Below are positions 16,833 through 28,900 of a stretch of 64,000 nt of DNA, one piece after another. Origin of the DNA: Streptomyces fradiae (GTDB lineage Bacteria; Actinomycetota; Actinomycetes; Streptomycetales; Streptomycetaceae); the NCBI RefSeq assembly GCF_041270065.1, contig NZ_CP065958.1, forward strand, positions 2,170,001 through 2,234,000, read 5' to 3'. How positions within the stretch are numbered: the stretch's first letter is position 1; every line of letters starts with the position of its first letter. The notes beneath the pieces are model-generated. The model ran no database searches. It saw only the letters and a list, made by a program, of their open reading frames with translations, and was not told the origin of the DNA. A program made the position numbers and the translations under genes.

Positions 16833-18596
16833 GTGCCTCAACTACGCCTCGCCCTGAATCAGATCGACTCCACCGTCGGCGACCTCGCCGGGAACGCCGA
16901 GGCCGTCGTCCACTGGACCCGGCACGCCGCCGCCCAGGGGGCGCACCTCGTGGCGTTCCCGGAGATGACGCTCACCGGGTATCCCGTCGAGGACCTGGCG
17001 CTGCGCCCCTCGTTCGTCGAGGCCTCCCGGGCCGCCCTCGCGGCGCTCGGGCGGCGGCTCGCCGACGAGGGGCTCGGCGAACTGCCCGTGGTCGTGGGCT
17101 ACCTCGACCGCTCCGAGCGGGCCGCGCCCCGGCTCGGCCGCCCCGCCGGCTCGCCGGAGAACGCGGCGGCGGTGCTGCACCGCGGCGAGGTGGTGCTGCG
17201 CTTCGCCAAGCACCACCTGCCGAACTACGGGGTCTTCGACGAGTACCGCTACTTCGTGCAGGGCGACACCCTGCCCGTGCTGCGCGTCCACGGCGTGGAC
17301 GTGGCCCTCGCGATCTGCGAGGACCTGTGGCAGGAGGGGGGCCGGGTGCCGGCGGCGCGCAGCGCCGGGGCCGGGCTGCTGCTCTCGGTCAACGCCTCCC
17401 CGTACGAGCGCAACAAGGACGACACCCGGCTCGAACTGGTCCGCAAACGCGCCCAGGAGGCCGGCTGCACCACGGCCTACGTGGCCATGATGGGCGGACA
17501 GGACGAGCTGGTCTTCGACGGCGACTCGATCGTCGTGGACGCGGCCGGCGACGTCCTGGCGCGGGCCCCGCAGTTCAGCGAGGGCTGTCTGGTCCTGGAC
17601 CTCGACCTGCCGGCCGCCGCCCCGCTCGCCGACGCCCCGGACGGGGTGGTGGACGACGGGCTGCGGATCGACCGCGTGGTGGTCTCCGAGGAGCCGCTGC
17701 CGGCGTACGAGCCGGAGGTGACCGGCGGCTTCGCGCACCGGCTCGACGACGACGAGGAGGTCTACTCGGCCCTTGTCGTGGGCCTGCGCGCGTACGTCGC
17801 CAAGAACGGCTTCCGTTCGGTCCTGATCGGCCTGTCCGGCGGCATCGACTCGGCGCTCGTCGCCGCGATCGCCTGCGACGCGCTCGGCGCGGCCAACGTG
17901 TACGGGGTGTCGATGCCCTCGAAGTACTCCTCCGACCACTCGCGCGGCGACGCCGCCGAACTGGCCCGGCGCACCGGCCTGAACTTCCGCACGGTGTCCG
18001 TCGAGCCGATGTTCGACGCGTACATGGGGGCCCTGGCGCTCACCGGCCTCGCCGAGGAGAACCTGCAGTCGCGGCTGCGCGGCACGATGCTGATGGCGCT
18101 CTCCAACGAGGAGGGCCACATCGTGCTGGCGCCGGGCAACAAGTCCGAGCTGGCGGTGGGCTATTCGACGCTGTACGGCGACTCGGTCGGCGCGTACGGG
18201 CCCATCAAGGACGTCTACAAGACCGATGTCTTCCGGCTCGCCCGCTGGCGCAACCGGGCCGCCGAGGAGCGCGGCCAGACCCCGCCGATCCCGGAGAACA
18301 CCCTGACCAAGCCGCCGAGCGCGGAGCTGCGCCCGGGACAGGTCGACACGGACTCGCTGCCCGACTACGGGGTCCTGGACCGGATCCTGGAGCTGTACGT
18401 GGACCGGGACCGGGGCCGGGACGAGATCGTGGCGGCGGGCTTCGACGCGGAACTGGTGGCGCGGACCCTGCGGATGGTCGACATCGCCGAGTACAAGCGG
18501 CGCCAGTACCCGCCGGGCACGAAGATCTCCGCGAAGGGCTTCGGCAAGGACCGCCGGCTGCCCATCACCAACCGGTGGCGGGAGAAGACCTCCTGA
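16833..18596 (+). CDS. nadE: Glutamine-dependent NAD+ synthetase
   Basis: A 587-residue two-domain enzyme that makes NAD from deamido-NAD, ATP and glutamine. The N-terminal nitrilase-like glutaminase has the Glu (FPEMTLTGYP), Lys (RFAKHHLPNYG) and Cys (ALAICEDLW) catalytic elements. The C-terminal synthetase has the ATP pyrophosphatase loop LSGGIDSALVAA near residue 335 and ends RLPITNRWRE. The GTG start lacks a ribosome site and has TAAACT six bases upstream, suggesting a leaderless message. Confidence 0.95.
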   Translation: MPQLRLALNQIDSTVGDLAGNAEAVVHWTRHAAAQGAHLVAFPEMTLTGYPVEDLALRPSFVEASRAALAALGRRLADEGLGELPVVVGYLDRSERAAPRLGRPAGSPENAAAVLHRGEVVLRFAKHHLPNYGVFDEYRYFVQGDTLPVLRVHGVDVALAICEDLWQEGGRVPAARSAGAGLLLSVNASPYERNKDDTRLELVRKRAQEAGCTTAYVAMMGGQDELVFDGDSIVVDAAGDVLARAPQFSEGCLVLDLDLPAAAPLADAPDGVVDDGLRIDRVVVSEEPLPAYEPEVTGGFAHRLDDDEEVYSALVVGLRAYVAKNGFRSVLIGLSGGIDSALVAAIACDALGAANVYGVSMPSKYSSDHSRGDAAELARRTGLNFRTVSVEPMFDAYMGALALTGLAEENLQSRLRGTMLMALSNEEGHIVLAPGNKSELAVGYSTLYGDSVGAYGPIKDVYKTDVFRLARWRNRAAEERGQTPPIPENTLTKPPSAELRPGQVDTDSLPDYGVLDRILELYVDRDRGRDEIVAAGFDAELVARTLRMVDIAEYKRRQYPPGTKISAKGFGKDRRLPITNRWREKTS

Positions 18597-18629
18597 CCGA
18601 CCGGAAAGGGGCGGACTGCGGCCTGACGG

Positions 18630-19679
18630 CTACAGCTTGACGCGGGCGGCCACCGGAAGGTGGTCGCTGCGCGTCTCCGGCAGCGTCCAGGACGCCATCG
18701 GTTCGAGGTCGCGCACCAGGATCTGGTCGATCCGGGCCATCGGGAAGGAGGCCGGCCAGCTGAAGCCGAAGCCGTCGCCCGCCGCGCCCTGGGTGGAACG
18801 CAGCTGGGAGGTCACGCCGTTGAGCGCACGGTCGTTCATGGTGCCGTTGAGGTCGCCAAGCAGCACGACGCGCCTGTTCCGCTCGTGGGCGATGGCCTCG
18901 CCGAGGGCGTCGGCGCTGTCGTCGCGCTGGTTGGCGGTGAAGCCGGCGTTCATCTTGACCCGTACGGAGGGCAGATGGGCGACGTACACGGCGACCTCGC
19001 CCGCCGGGGCGGCGACGGTGGCGCGCATCGCGCGGGTCCAGCCGAGCCGGATGTCGACCGGACGGGCGTCGCGCAGCGGGTACTTGCTCCACAGGCCGAC
19101 CGTGCCCTGCACCGAGTGGTGCGGGTACGCGGCGGCGAGGGCCTGCTCGTAGGCCGGGACCATGTCGCCCTTGAGCTCCTCCAGGGCGATGACGTCGGCG
19201 CCGGAGGCGGCGAGTTCGCGAGCGGTGCCCTCGGGGTCGGGGTTGTCGGCGTTCACGTTGTGAGAGACGACGGTCAGGTCGCCGCCCGACTGCGACTTGT
19301 CGACGACGAGACCGCCGAAGAGGTTGAGCCAGACCACGGCCGGCAGGAGCAGCGCGATCAGCGCGGTCGCGGAGCGGCGCAGCAGCGCGAACACAAGGAG
19401 CAGCGGCACGGACAGGCCGAACCAGGGCAGGAAGGTCTCGATCAGACTGCCCAGGTTGCCCACCCGGTTGGGGATGTCGGCGTGGAACACCATGACCAGG
19501 GCGACCAGTACGGCGCACAGCGCGAGGAGGATGCCCCGGCGCCAGATGCCGCGGTCGCCGCGCCAGCCGCCGAGCCACCGGGCGAACCGGCCGCCCGGCC
19601 GCGCCGCCGGCCGGGAGGCGGAGCCCTGGTCGCCCGGCGTTCCGCCGTCCTCGGTCTCCGTCATGTCCACCCGCGCCAT
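18630..19679 (-). CDS. Membrane-anchored endonuclease/exonuclease/phosphatase family protein
   Basis: A 349-residue protein with three N-terminal hydrophobic segments (about residues 48-66, 79-101 and 104-123) and an outward-facing EEP domain. Motifs include VVSHNVNADN, ALEELKG, VYVAHLPSVR, VLLGDLNGTMNDRA and the C-terminal TRSDHLPVAARV (Ser-Asp-His). EEP enzymes cleave phosphodiesters in DNA, lipids or other substrates; the substrate here is unknown. The start at 19679 is chosen for a GAGG site upstream. It is convergent with nadE, 33 bp away. Confidence 0.85.
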   Translation of the reverse strand: MARVDMTETEDGGTPGDQGSASRPAARPGGRFARWLGGWRGDRGIWRRGILLALCAVLVALVMVFHADIPNRVGNLGSLIETFLPWFGLSVPLLLVFALLRRSATALIALLLPAVVWLNLFGGLVVDKSQSGGDLTVVSHNVNADNPDPEGTARELAASGADVIALEELKGDMVPAYEQALAAAYPHHSVQGTVGLWSKYPLRDARPVDIRLGWTRAMRATVAAPAGEVAVYVAHLPSVRVKMNAGFTANQRDDSADALGEAIAHERNRRVVLLGDLNGTMNDRALNGVTSQLRSTQGAAGDGFGFSWPASFPMARIDQILVRDLEPMASWTLPETRSDHLPVAARVKL

Positions 19680-19878
19680 CGCTGCCGTCCTCACTGCCTT
19701 GCTGCCGTGCTGCCTTGCTGTGCGACCCGGTCCCGACACTAGGCGATTCCGGGTCGGTCGTACGCATCGAGGGACGACACCCGCGCGTGGCGGGTTCCTG
19801 CAGGTGGCGCGGTGCGGTGGGCTGTGACAGAACGCGCACATTCGTCCGGGTCGTCTGACTCCGGTCGCTCACACTCCG

Positions 19879-20604
19879 TCAGGGCTTCACGGGCTCCGGC
19901 GGGCGCAGCCCGGTGAGGACGGCGTCGACGATCTGCTCCGGCAGTTCGGGGTCGAGGGAGGCGCCGGGCCGCAGGACGGTGCGCAGCAGCACCGGGCCGA
20001 CGAAGAGGTCGTTGACGAGTTCGAGGTCGAGGTCGGTGCGCAGCTCGCCGCGCTCCATGCCGCGCCGGATGGCGTCCATGCCCATGCGGCGGCGGGGTTC
20101 GATGACGCACTGGTGGTAGGCGTCCCACAGCTTGGGATAGAGCTGCATCTGCGAGAAGACGCTGTTCAGGGCGGAGGCCCGCTTGGCGAGCCCGCGCTGC
20201 CGCACCGCTTCGAGGAAGGCGATGAGGTCGTCCCGTACCGAGGTGCCGGGAAGCACCGGGTCCGGGGGGTCGACGGAGCGCAGCAGGTCGACGAAGAGTT
20301 CGTCCTTGCCGGGCCAGCGGCGGTAGATGGTGGCCTTGCCGACGCCCGCGGTGCGGGCGATCTTCTCGATGGAGACCTCGGCGAGCGACAGGCCGCTCTC
20401 CAGGAGGGCCACCACGGCGTCGAAGATGGCCTGGTCGGCGGCCTCGCTGCGGGGCCGGCCGCGCCGTACCGTCCCGCCCTCCGGGCCCGGGCAGCCGGGT
20501 CCGGGGACGGGTCCGGGGGCGGAAACGGGACCGGGACCGGGATCGGGATCGGGCACGGGAGCAGGGGCGGGTGCCCCGCCGTCCTGCTGCGACACCTGCG
20601 ACAC
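19879..20604 (-). CDS. TetR/AcrR-family regulator of the adjacent MFS pump
   Basis: A 241-residue TetR-type repressor. A Pro/Gly low-complexity N-terminus of about 45 residues precedes the helix-turn-helix (about 60-105; IEKIARTAGVGKATIYRRW) and a ligand-binding C-terminal domain. It lies 55 bp downstream of the MFS gene on the same strand, so they probably form an operon controlled by the perfect palindrome at 22307-22335 (inference). The C-terminal half contains RRRMGMDAIRRGMERGELR, typical of TetR_C_33-like members. Confidence 0.88.
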   Translation of the reverse strand: MSQVSQQDGGAPAPAPVPDPDPGPGPVSAPGPVPGPGCPGPEGGTVRRGRPRSEAADQAIFDAVVALLESGLSLAEVSIEKIARTAGVGKATIYRRWPGKDELFVDLLRSVDPPDPVLPGTSVRDDLIAFLEAVRQRGLAKRASALNSVFSQMQLYPKLWDAYHQCVIEPRRRMGMDAIRRGMERGELRTDLDLELVNDLFVGPVLLRTVLRPGASLDPELPEQIVDAVLTGLRPPEPVKP

Positions 20605-20659
20605 GTCCGTGTCCGCCTTTCCTCCTGGGCCCGGTTGCCCGGCCTGACGCGTGCTTCTG

Positions 20660-22288
20660 CTACCTCGGAACCGATTCTCCCGCTTCCGCGCGGCTGCCGG
20701 GGACGGTGCCCGCCGGTGCCTCGCCCGCCGGGGTGCGGCCGGGCAGGAAGACGGCGACCACGACGGCGCCGAGGACGGCGACGGCGGCCGAGCCGATCGC
20801 GGTGATGTGCATCGCGTCGAGGAAGGCGTCGTACGCCGGGGTGACCAGGCCGCGGCCGGCCGGGCCGAGCTTCTCGGCGACGGCGAGGGTGGCCTCGATG
20901 GATTCGCCGGCGGTGTCGCGCAGGGCGGCCGGGACGGCGCCGAGGTGCCCCTCGATCTCGCCCCGGTAGGTGCTGGAGAGCACCGAGCCGAGGACGGCCA
21001 CGCCGAGCGCGCCGCCGACCTGCCGGAAGGTGTTGTTGATGGCCGAGCCGGAGCCGGCCTTCTCGCGCGGCAGCGACTGCATCACGGCGACGGTGACCGG
21101 CGGCATGATGTGCGCCATGCCCGCGCCCTGCAGGAAGAAGACGATCTCCAGGACCCAGACGGGCGTGCCGGCGTCGAAGAAGGCGAAGGCGGCCAGGCCG
21201 ACGGCGACGGCGAGCATGCCGACGGTGCAGACGGCCTTGGCGCCGAAGCGCTCCACGACGAGGCGGGCCCGCGGCGCGAAGACCATCTGGGCGATGGCGA
21301 GCGGCAGGATCAGCAGGCCGGACTGCAGGGCGCTGTAGCCGCGGACGCTCTGCAGGTAGAAGGCGGAGAAGAAGGTCACGCCCATGAGGGCGAAGAAGAC
21401 CAGGGCGATGGCGGCGACGGCGGCCGAGAAGGCGGGCTTGCGGAAGTACGAGACGTCGAGCGCCGGGTGGTCGGCGCGCTTCTCGTACAGGACGAAGCCG
21501 ACGAGGACCGCGAGGCCGGCGAGGGCCGGGAGCAGCACGGTGACGTCGGTGAAGCTGGCGAGCTCGCCGCCGCGGATGATGCCGTACACGAGCAGCACGA
21601 GGCCGAGCACGGAGAGCAGCACGCCGGGCAGGTCGACGCGGCCGGGCCTGGGGTCCTTGGACTCGGGGACGAGCCAGGTCATCAGGGCCAGGGCGAGGAT
21701 CACCACGGGCACGTTGATCAGGAAGATCGAGCCCCACCAGAAGTGCTCCAGGAGGATGCCGCCGGTGATGGGGCCGATGGCGATGGCGAGGCCGACGCTG
21801 CCGGCCCAGATGCCGATGGCCTTGGGCTGCTCGTCGCGCTCGAAGACGTTCATGAGGACGGCGAGGGTGGCGGGCATGACGAAGGCGGCGCCGAGGCCCA
21901 TCACGGCCCGGTAGGCGATGAGCTCGCCGGGGCTGGTGGAGAAGGCGGCGAGCGCGGAGCCGAGGCCGAAGACGGTGATGCCGAAGAGCAGGATCCGCTT
22001 GCGGCCGAGCCGGTCGCCGAGCAGGCCGGAGGTGAAGAGGAGGCCGGCGAAGACGAGCGTGTAGGAGTTGATCGCCCACTCGAGCTCGCTCTGGGTCGCG
22101 CCGATGCCGGTGGGCGCGGGGCTGGCGATGGTCTTGACGGCGACGTTGAGGATCGAGTTGTCGAGGACGACGATCAGCAGGCTGAGCATGAGCACGCCGA
22201 GTATCGCCCAGCGGCGGCGGTGCACGGCCTCGGGAACGCGGTGCGGCGCTCCCGCGGAGGCAGCGGAGACAGGGGACGGCTGAGACAT
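20660..22288 (-). CDS. DHA2/EmrB-type MFS drug exporter
   Basis: A 542-residue, 14-helix major facilitator. Motif A appears as [14 protein letters not shown] after the second helix, and the first helix has the DHA2 signature [16 protein letters not shown]. Exporters of this family use the proton gradient to remove drugs or dyes. A TetR gene follows in the same direction and a perfect inverted repeat lies just before the start, so the pump is probably inducible by its substrate. It is divergent from panB. Confidence 0.92.
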   Translation of the reverse strand: MSQPSPVSAASAGAPHRVPEAVHRRRWAILGVLMLSLLIVVLDNSILNVAVKTIASPAPTGIGATQSELEWAINSYTLVFAGLLFTSGLLGDRLGRKRILLFGITVFGLGSALAAFSTSPGELIAYRAVMGLGAAFVMPATLAVLMNVFERDEQPKAIGIWAGSVGLAIAIGPITGGILLEHFWWGSIFLINVPVVILALALMTWLVPESKDPRPGRVDLPGVLLSVLGLVLLVYGIIRGGELASFTDVTVLLPALAGLAVLVGFVLYEKRADHPALDVSYFRKPAFSAAVAAIALVFFALMGVTFFSAFYLQSVRGYSALQSGLLILPLAIAQMVFAPRARLVVERFGAKAVCTVGMLAVAVGLAAFAFFDAGTPVWVLEIVFFLQGAGMAHIMPPVTVAVMQSLPREKAGSGSAINNTFRQVGGALGVAVLGSVLSSTYRGEIEGHLGAVPAALRDTAGESIEATLAVAEKLGPAGRGLVTPAYDAFLDAMHITAIGSAAVAVLGAVVVAVFLPGRTPAGEAPAGTVPGSRAEAGESVPR

Positions 22289-22306
22289 GGTCCCAGCCTA
22301 GCCCTA

Positions 22307-22335
22307 TTTCGATACGAGACCGTCTCGTATCGAAA
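22307..22335. promoter_or_regulatory. Perfect TetR-type operator upstream of the MFS pump
   Basis: A perfect inverted repeat has 13-bp arms TTTCGATACGAGA and TCTCGTATCGAAA around CCG. It ends 19 bp before the MFS start in the MFS-panB intergenic region. Size and symmetry suit a TetR dimer pair. Control by the downstream TetR is inferred. Confidence 0.8.
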
Positions 22336-22511
22336 AAGCTGGCAGAGTCTTTACGCTGCGGTCCCGGGGTCCTCGCGTCGCGGCGGTGTGAACAGCGCCA
22401 CGCCGACGCCCTCCCCCGCCCCGCTTCCCCGTCCGGCCCGGAAAGTGCCACCATGGATGTGGTCCGGGGACGCCACAGGGCGCCTCGAGATGACAGAAGG
22501 AGCCGTTCACC

Positions 22512-23375
<864 letters not shown>

Positions 23376-23395
23376 CCACCACCGGCACCACAAGG

Positions 23396-23427
23396 CAGCC
23401 CGCCGACCGTCCCCCGTCGGCGGGCTG
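23396..23427 (+). terminator. Hairpin terminator after panB
   Basis: A perfect 12-bp stem (CAGCCCGCCGAC with GTCGGCGGGCTG) encloses an 8-nt loop. It lies 21 bp after the panB stop and before the ABC exporter genes. Confidence 0.75.
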
Positions 23428-23508
23428 TCGACATCCGCAGGCGCCTGTCGGCGGGGCTGTAGGTCGTCTGTCGGTGCGCTGTCGGTGGGCCCGTGTTCCA
23501 TGGTGGAC

Positions 23509-24509
<1,001 letters not shown>

Positions 24510-24513
<4 letters not shown>

Positions 24514-25373
24514 GCACCACGACCCTGCCCCAGTCCCCCGTGGACACCCCCGGCACCCCGCCCGCGAAGCGGGCCGCCGGCGCCGGCACCGACGACGGCC
24601 GGATCGGCCTGCGGGCCAACCTCCGCCACATCGGCGCCCTGGCCCGCCGCAACGCGCTGCAGATCAAGCAGGACCCGGAGTCGATGTTCGACGCCGTCCT
24701 GATGCCGATCATCTTCATCCTGCTGTTCACGTACGTCTTCGGCGGCGCCATGGCCGGCAAGGGCAACCAGCAGGTGTACGTGAACTACCTGGTGCCCGGC
24801 CTGATGGCGATGATGGGCATGAACATCGCGATGGCCGTCGGCACCGGCATCAACGACGACTTCAAGAAGGGCGTCATGGACCGGTTCCGGACCATGCCGA
24901 TCGCCCGCTCCTCGGTCCTCATCGCGAAGATCGTCGTCGAGGTCGGCCGCATGCTGGTCGCCACCGCGATCCTGCTCGGCATGGGCTTCCTGCTCGGCCT
25001 GGAGGTCCACACCTCGGTCCTGCACCTCTTCGCGGCGATCGGACTCTCGATGGTCTTCGGCGCCTCACTGATGTGGATCTTCATCCTGCTCGGCCTCACC
25101 ATGAAGACGGCCCAGGCCGTCCAGGGCATGGCGATGCTGGTCCTGATGCCGCTGCAGTTCGGTTCGTCGATCTTCGCGACGCCGACCACGATGCCGGGCT
25201 GGCTGCAGACCTTCACCGAGTACAACCCGCTGTCCAACCTGGCCGACGCCGCCCGCAACCTGATCAACGGCGGCCCGGTCGCCCACGCGGTGTGGATGAC
25301 GCTCGCCTGGGCGGTCGGCATCACCGTCGTCACGGCGCCGCTCGCGGTCGCCAAGTTCCGCAAGAAGACCTGA
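24510..25373 (+). CDS. DrrB-like ABC exporter permease
   Basis: A 287-residue ABC-2 type membrane subunit with six hydrophobic segments after a 40-residue cytoplasmic N-terminus. The conserved loop DDFKKGVMDRFRTMPIARSSVL and the C-terminal FTEYNPLSNLADAARNL are typical of DrrB. It overlaps the ATPase gene by four bases. Convergent with the AfsR-like regulator gene, 33 bp away. Confidence 0.9.
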
Positions 25374-25406
25374 CCCGCCGACGCGGGGGAACGGACTCGG
25401 CGCGCC

Positions 25407-28400
25407 TCAGATCGCGTCGGCGCGTTCGAGCAGGGCGGCGGCCTCCTCCAGGGAGAGGCCGCCGCCCTCGGCGTACGCGGCCTCGAACGCGGCGTCGTCG
25501 GCGAGCGCCGCCCGGGTGAGCGCGGTGGCCCGGTCGCGGTTCTTCCGCTCGATCGGCGCGGGCAGATGCCCGGGCGGCAGCAGCCCCTCGTACGCGCCGA
25601 GCAGCACGGCCGCCGTACGGGCCCCCGGGCCGCCGATCCCGGCCAGCGCCCAGGCCGCGACGATCAGATGGATCGCCGGCATCTGCGGCGCGACCATCAT
25701 CGAAAGACCTCCGAGGGACCGCAGATACGCCTGCCGGGCCAGGTCGAAGGCGGACGCGTAGTGCTCGTCGAGGACGTCCACCCAGCCCAGGCTGCCGAGC
25801 GTGAAGCCCTCGAAGATCGAGAAGGTCTCGGAGCTGAACTCGTCGAGCAGGCGCCGCAGATGGACCCGGGCCTCGTCCGTGCGTCCGGTGCGGCCGAGGA
25901 GCAGCGCCAGGAAGATCCGGGCCGCGAGCATCGGCTCGTGCCCGCGCCCGAACTCGCCCTCCACGACCGCGCGCAGGATGCTCTCCGCCTCCTCCTGGCG
26001 GCCGGTCTCCATCAGCATGTCGGCGTACCGGGCACGCAGCAGCGCCATCTGCGACTGGGCGCCGATCCGCTCCGCGTAGCCGATGGCGGCCGCGAAGTCC
26101 TCGGCGGCGCCCTCGAATTCGAGCTGCCGCTCACGGGCCTCGGCCCGGGACGACAGCGCCTCGGCCGCGCCCCACGCGTCGTCGAGCCGTACGAAGATCT
26201 CCAGGCTCTCCTCGGCGTCGGCGGCCGCCCGGCCGGCCAGGTCGGCGCGGTTGGCCAGCATGTTGGCGCGCAGCTGGAGGGCGTTGGCGAGCTCCCACTC
26301 GTAGCCGTACACGCGGCAGGCGGCCACATGCGCGTCCAGGGCCTTGCCCATGCTGCCCGGTTCGGCGATGAGGAGGACGGCGAAGACGGTGAACGAGCCG
26401 GGCAGCCGGCAGGTCTGCGGCAGCCCCGGCGGGTACACGGCGTTGATCCGCCGCAGCCGCGCGACGCCTTCGGGGGTCGTCCAGCGCCCCGTCTCGTGGT
26501 CCATGTTCATCAACTCGATGAGCCGCACCCCGCGCCGGGCCTCCCACAACCGCTCCTCGCCCAGCGGCGGCGGCGCGGCCGTCACCGGCTCGGACAACGG
26601 CCCGGCGGGCCCTGCCTCCGGCCCGAACGGATCCGGCCCGAGCGCCGCGACCGCCTCCGCCCAGTGCAGCGCGTCGGCCCGCAGGTCCCGCATCGTCCAG
26701 AACCACACCAACGCGTGCACAAGGAGCAGCCCCTCCTCCTCGTCCCGCGCGGCCACGGCCCGCCGCAACGCGGTCCGCAGATTCCCGTACTCGACGGAGA
26801 ACCGCTCGACGGCCGCCAGCTGCCGCCCGTTGCGCAGCTCCGGATCGGTGAGCCGGGCGAGCTCCCGATAGTGCACCAGGTGCCGCCGCTCGGCCGCGCC
26901 CCGGTCGCCCGCTTCGTCGAGCCGCTCGGCGGCGTACTCGGCGACGGTCTCCAGGAGGCGGTAGCGCATCCCGGCGTCGGTGGGCGTGGCGACGACGAGG
27001 GACTTGTCGACGAGGGAACCGAGGAGATCGAGGACGTCGGCGGGGGTGGCGGCCGAGCCTCCGGCCGGCGCCTCCGCGCGCTCCGCGCAGACCGCCTCCG
27101 CCGCTTCCAGGTCGCAGCCGCCCGTGAAGACCGACAGACGGCGCAGGACGGCGCGTTCGGGGGCGGTGAGGAGGTCCCAGGACCAGTCGACGACCGCGCG
27201 GAGGGTCTGCTGGCGGGGCAGGACGGTGCGGGCGCCGGAGGTGAGGAGGCGGAAGCGGTCGTCGAGACGGTCGGCGATCTGGCGGGGCGTGAGCATGCGG
27301 AGGCGGGCGGCGGCGAGTTCGATGGCCAGGGGAAGGCCGTCGAGGCGGCGGACGATCTCCGCCGCGGCGTCCCGGTCGTCGTCGACCGTGAAACCCGGGC
27401 GGGCCGCCGCGCCACGGTCGGCGAAGAGCCGCAGCGCGGTCTCCTCCGGCAGCGGGCCCAACGGCCGCAGCACCTCCCCCGGCACACCCAGCGGCTCACG
27501 GCTCGTCGCGAGGACGGTGACACCCGGGCAGCGGGCGAGGAGGAGCGCGGTGAGCTCGGCCGCGGCGGCGACGACGTGTTCGCAGTTGTCGAGGAGGAGC
27601 AGCAGGCGGCGGCCGGCGCACTGCTCGACGAGGCGGTCGAGGGGGTCCTCGCCGAGGCGGAGTTCCTCGGCGCCCGCGCCGAACAGGACGGTCTCGCGCG
27701 CGCCGAGCGCGCCGAGGACGGCCTCGGTGACGGCCTCCGGGTCGGTGACGGGGGCGAGTTCGGCGAGCCAGACGCCGTCGGGCCACGCGCCGCCCGCGGC
27801 GGCCCGCTCGGCGGCCTCCTGGGAGAGCCGGGTCTTGCCGGCGCCGCCGGGCCCGAGCAGGGTGACGAGCCGTTCGGTGGCCAGGGCGTTCTGGAGGGCG
27901 GAGATGTCGTCCTCGCGGCCGACGAAGCTGGTGAGCCGGGCCCGCAGGTTGCCGGTGACGGGCGCGGACGGCCGGGTGGGCGCGGGCGTGGGCCCGGGCG
28001 TGGGTTCGGCGAGGAGCCCCGCGTGCAGGGCCCGCAGTTCCGGCGAGGGGTCGGCGCCGAGCCGGTCGGCGAGCTCCCGCCGTACCTCCTCGTACGCGGC
28101 GAGCGCCTCCGACGGGCGGCCTGTGTCGCGCAGCGCGCGGATCCGCAGCGCCTGCAGCGGCTCGTCCAGCGGGTGTTCGGCGCACAGCGCGGCCAGCTCC
28201 GGCAGCACGGCGGCCGCCTCGCCGAGCGCGAGCGCGGCGGCGAACCGGGCCCGGCGGGCGTCGAGGCGGCGGGCCTCCCAGCGGGCGGCCTCCGCGGCGC
28301 GGTCGGGCAGATCGGCGAGCGCCGGCCCCTTCCACAGCGCGAGGGCCTCGTCGAGCAGCGCCGCGGCCCGCCCGGGCCGGCCCGCGTCCAGCTCCCGTAC

Positions 28401-28724
28401 GCCCTCGGCGGCGAGCCGGGTGAAGCGGTGCGCGTCCACGTCGTCGGGTTCGGCCGCGAGCCGGTAGCCGCCGTCGGTGGACTCCACCCGCTCGTGCCCA
28501 AGGGCCTTGCGCAGCCGCCCCACCAGCGCCTGGAGCGCGGCGACCGCGTCGGCCGGCGGCTCCGCCCCGGCGCCCCAGACCTCGTCCACCAGCACCCCCA
28601 CCGGCACCGCGCGCCCCGCCCGCACCGCGAGCACGGTGAGCAGCGCCCGCACCCGCGGGCCCCCGACGACGACGCTGCCTTCTGCCGTATGGGCCCGCGT
28701 GGACCCGAGGACGCAATAACGCAC
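25407..28724 (-). CDS. Large AfsR/SARP-type regulator with NB-ARC ATPase and TPR region
   Basis: A 1105-residue protein in the AfsR layout. Residues about 1-90 form an OmpR-like DNA-binding domain, 95-240 a bacterial transcriptional activation (BTAD) domain (DVDAHRFTRLAAEG), 270-580 an NB-ARC ATPase with Walker A GPGGAGKTRL and Walker B LLLLLDNCEH, and 600-1105 helical repeats. Such proteins activate secondary metabolism or stress genes in an ATP-dependent way. The GTG at 28724 (VRYCVLG) begins the first domain; the frame continues upstream with low-complexity sequence that does not look coding. No biosynthetic cluster adjoins it, so its target is unknown. Confidence 0.88.
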   Translation of the reverse strand: MRYCVLGSTRAHTAEGSVVVGGPRVRALLTVLAVRAGRAVPVGVLVDEVWGAGAEPPADAVAALQALVGRLRKALGHERVESTDGGYRLAAEPDDVDAHRFTRLAAEGVRELDAGRPGRAAALLDEALALWKGPALADLPDRAAEAARWEARRLDARRARFAAALALGEAAAVLPELAALCAEHPLDEPLQALRIRALRDTGRPSEALAAYEEVRRELADRLGADPSPELRALHAGLLAEPTPGPTPAPTRPSAPVTGNLRARLTSFVGREDDISALQNALATERLVTLLGPGGAGKTRLSQEAAERAAAGGAWPDGVWLAELAPVTDPEAVTEAVLGALGARETVLFGAGAEELRLGEDPLDRLVEQCAGRRLLLLLDNCEHVVAAAAELTALLLARCPGVTVLATSREPLGVPGEVLRPLGPLPEETALRLFADRGAAARPGFTVDDDRDAAAEIVRRLDGLPLAIELAAARLRMLTPRQIADRLDDRFRLLTSGARTVLPRQQTLRAVVDWSWDLLTAPERAVLRRLSVFTGGCDLEAAEAVCAERAEAPAGGSAATPADVLDLLGSLVDKSLVVATPTDAGMRYRLLETVAEYAAERLDEAGDRGAAERRHLVHYRELARLTDPELRNGRQLAAVERFSVEYGNLRTALRRAVAARDEEEGLLLVHALVWFWTMRDLRADALHWAEAVAALGPDPFGPEAGPAGPLSEPVTAAPPPLGEERLWEARRGVRLIELMNMDHETGRWTTPEGVARLRRINAVYPPGLPQTCRLPGSFTVFAVLLIAEPGSMGKALDAHVAACRVYGYEWELANALQLRANMLANRADLAGRAAADAEESLEIFVRLDDAWGAAEALSSRAEARERQLEFEGAAEDFAAAIGYAERIGAQSQMALLRARYADMLMETGRQEEAESILRAVVEGEFGRGHEPMLAARIFLALLLGRTGRTDEARVHLRRLLDEFSSETFSIFEGFTLGSLGWVDVLDEHYASAFDLARQAYLRSLGGLSMMVAPQMPAIHLIVAAWALAGIGGPGARTAAVLLGAYEGLLPPGHLPAPIERKNRDRATALTRAALADDAAFEAAYAEGGGLSLEEAAALLERADAI

Positions 28725-28900
28725 GCCCCCATTCTCCGGGTCCGGACCGGAAAGCGAGGACCGGGCCCGGCCGGGCGGGCCCCCGGACCCGAGGCCCCGG
28801 GGGTGGAACCGCGGCGGGGGCCCGGTACGTTTCCCGCACACGGTGCGCCGCGGACGCGGTGCCGGGGACGTACACACGCCAGCCACGGGGAGCACAGGAC

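Noticed and set aside
25391..25413. Weak inverted repeat between the ABC permease and the AfsR-like gene
   Set aside because: Arms of only six bases around a long loop; too weak to call a terminator.
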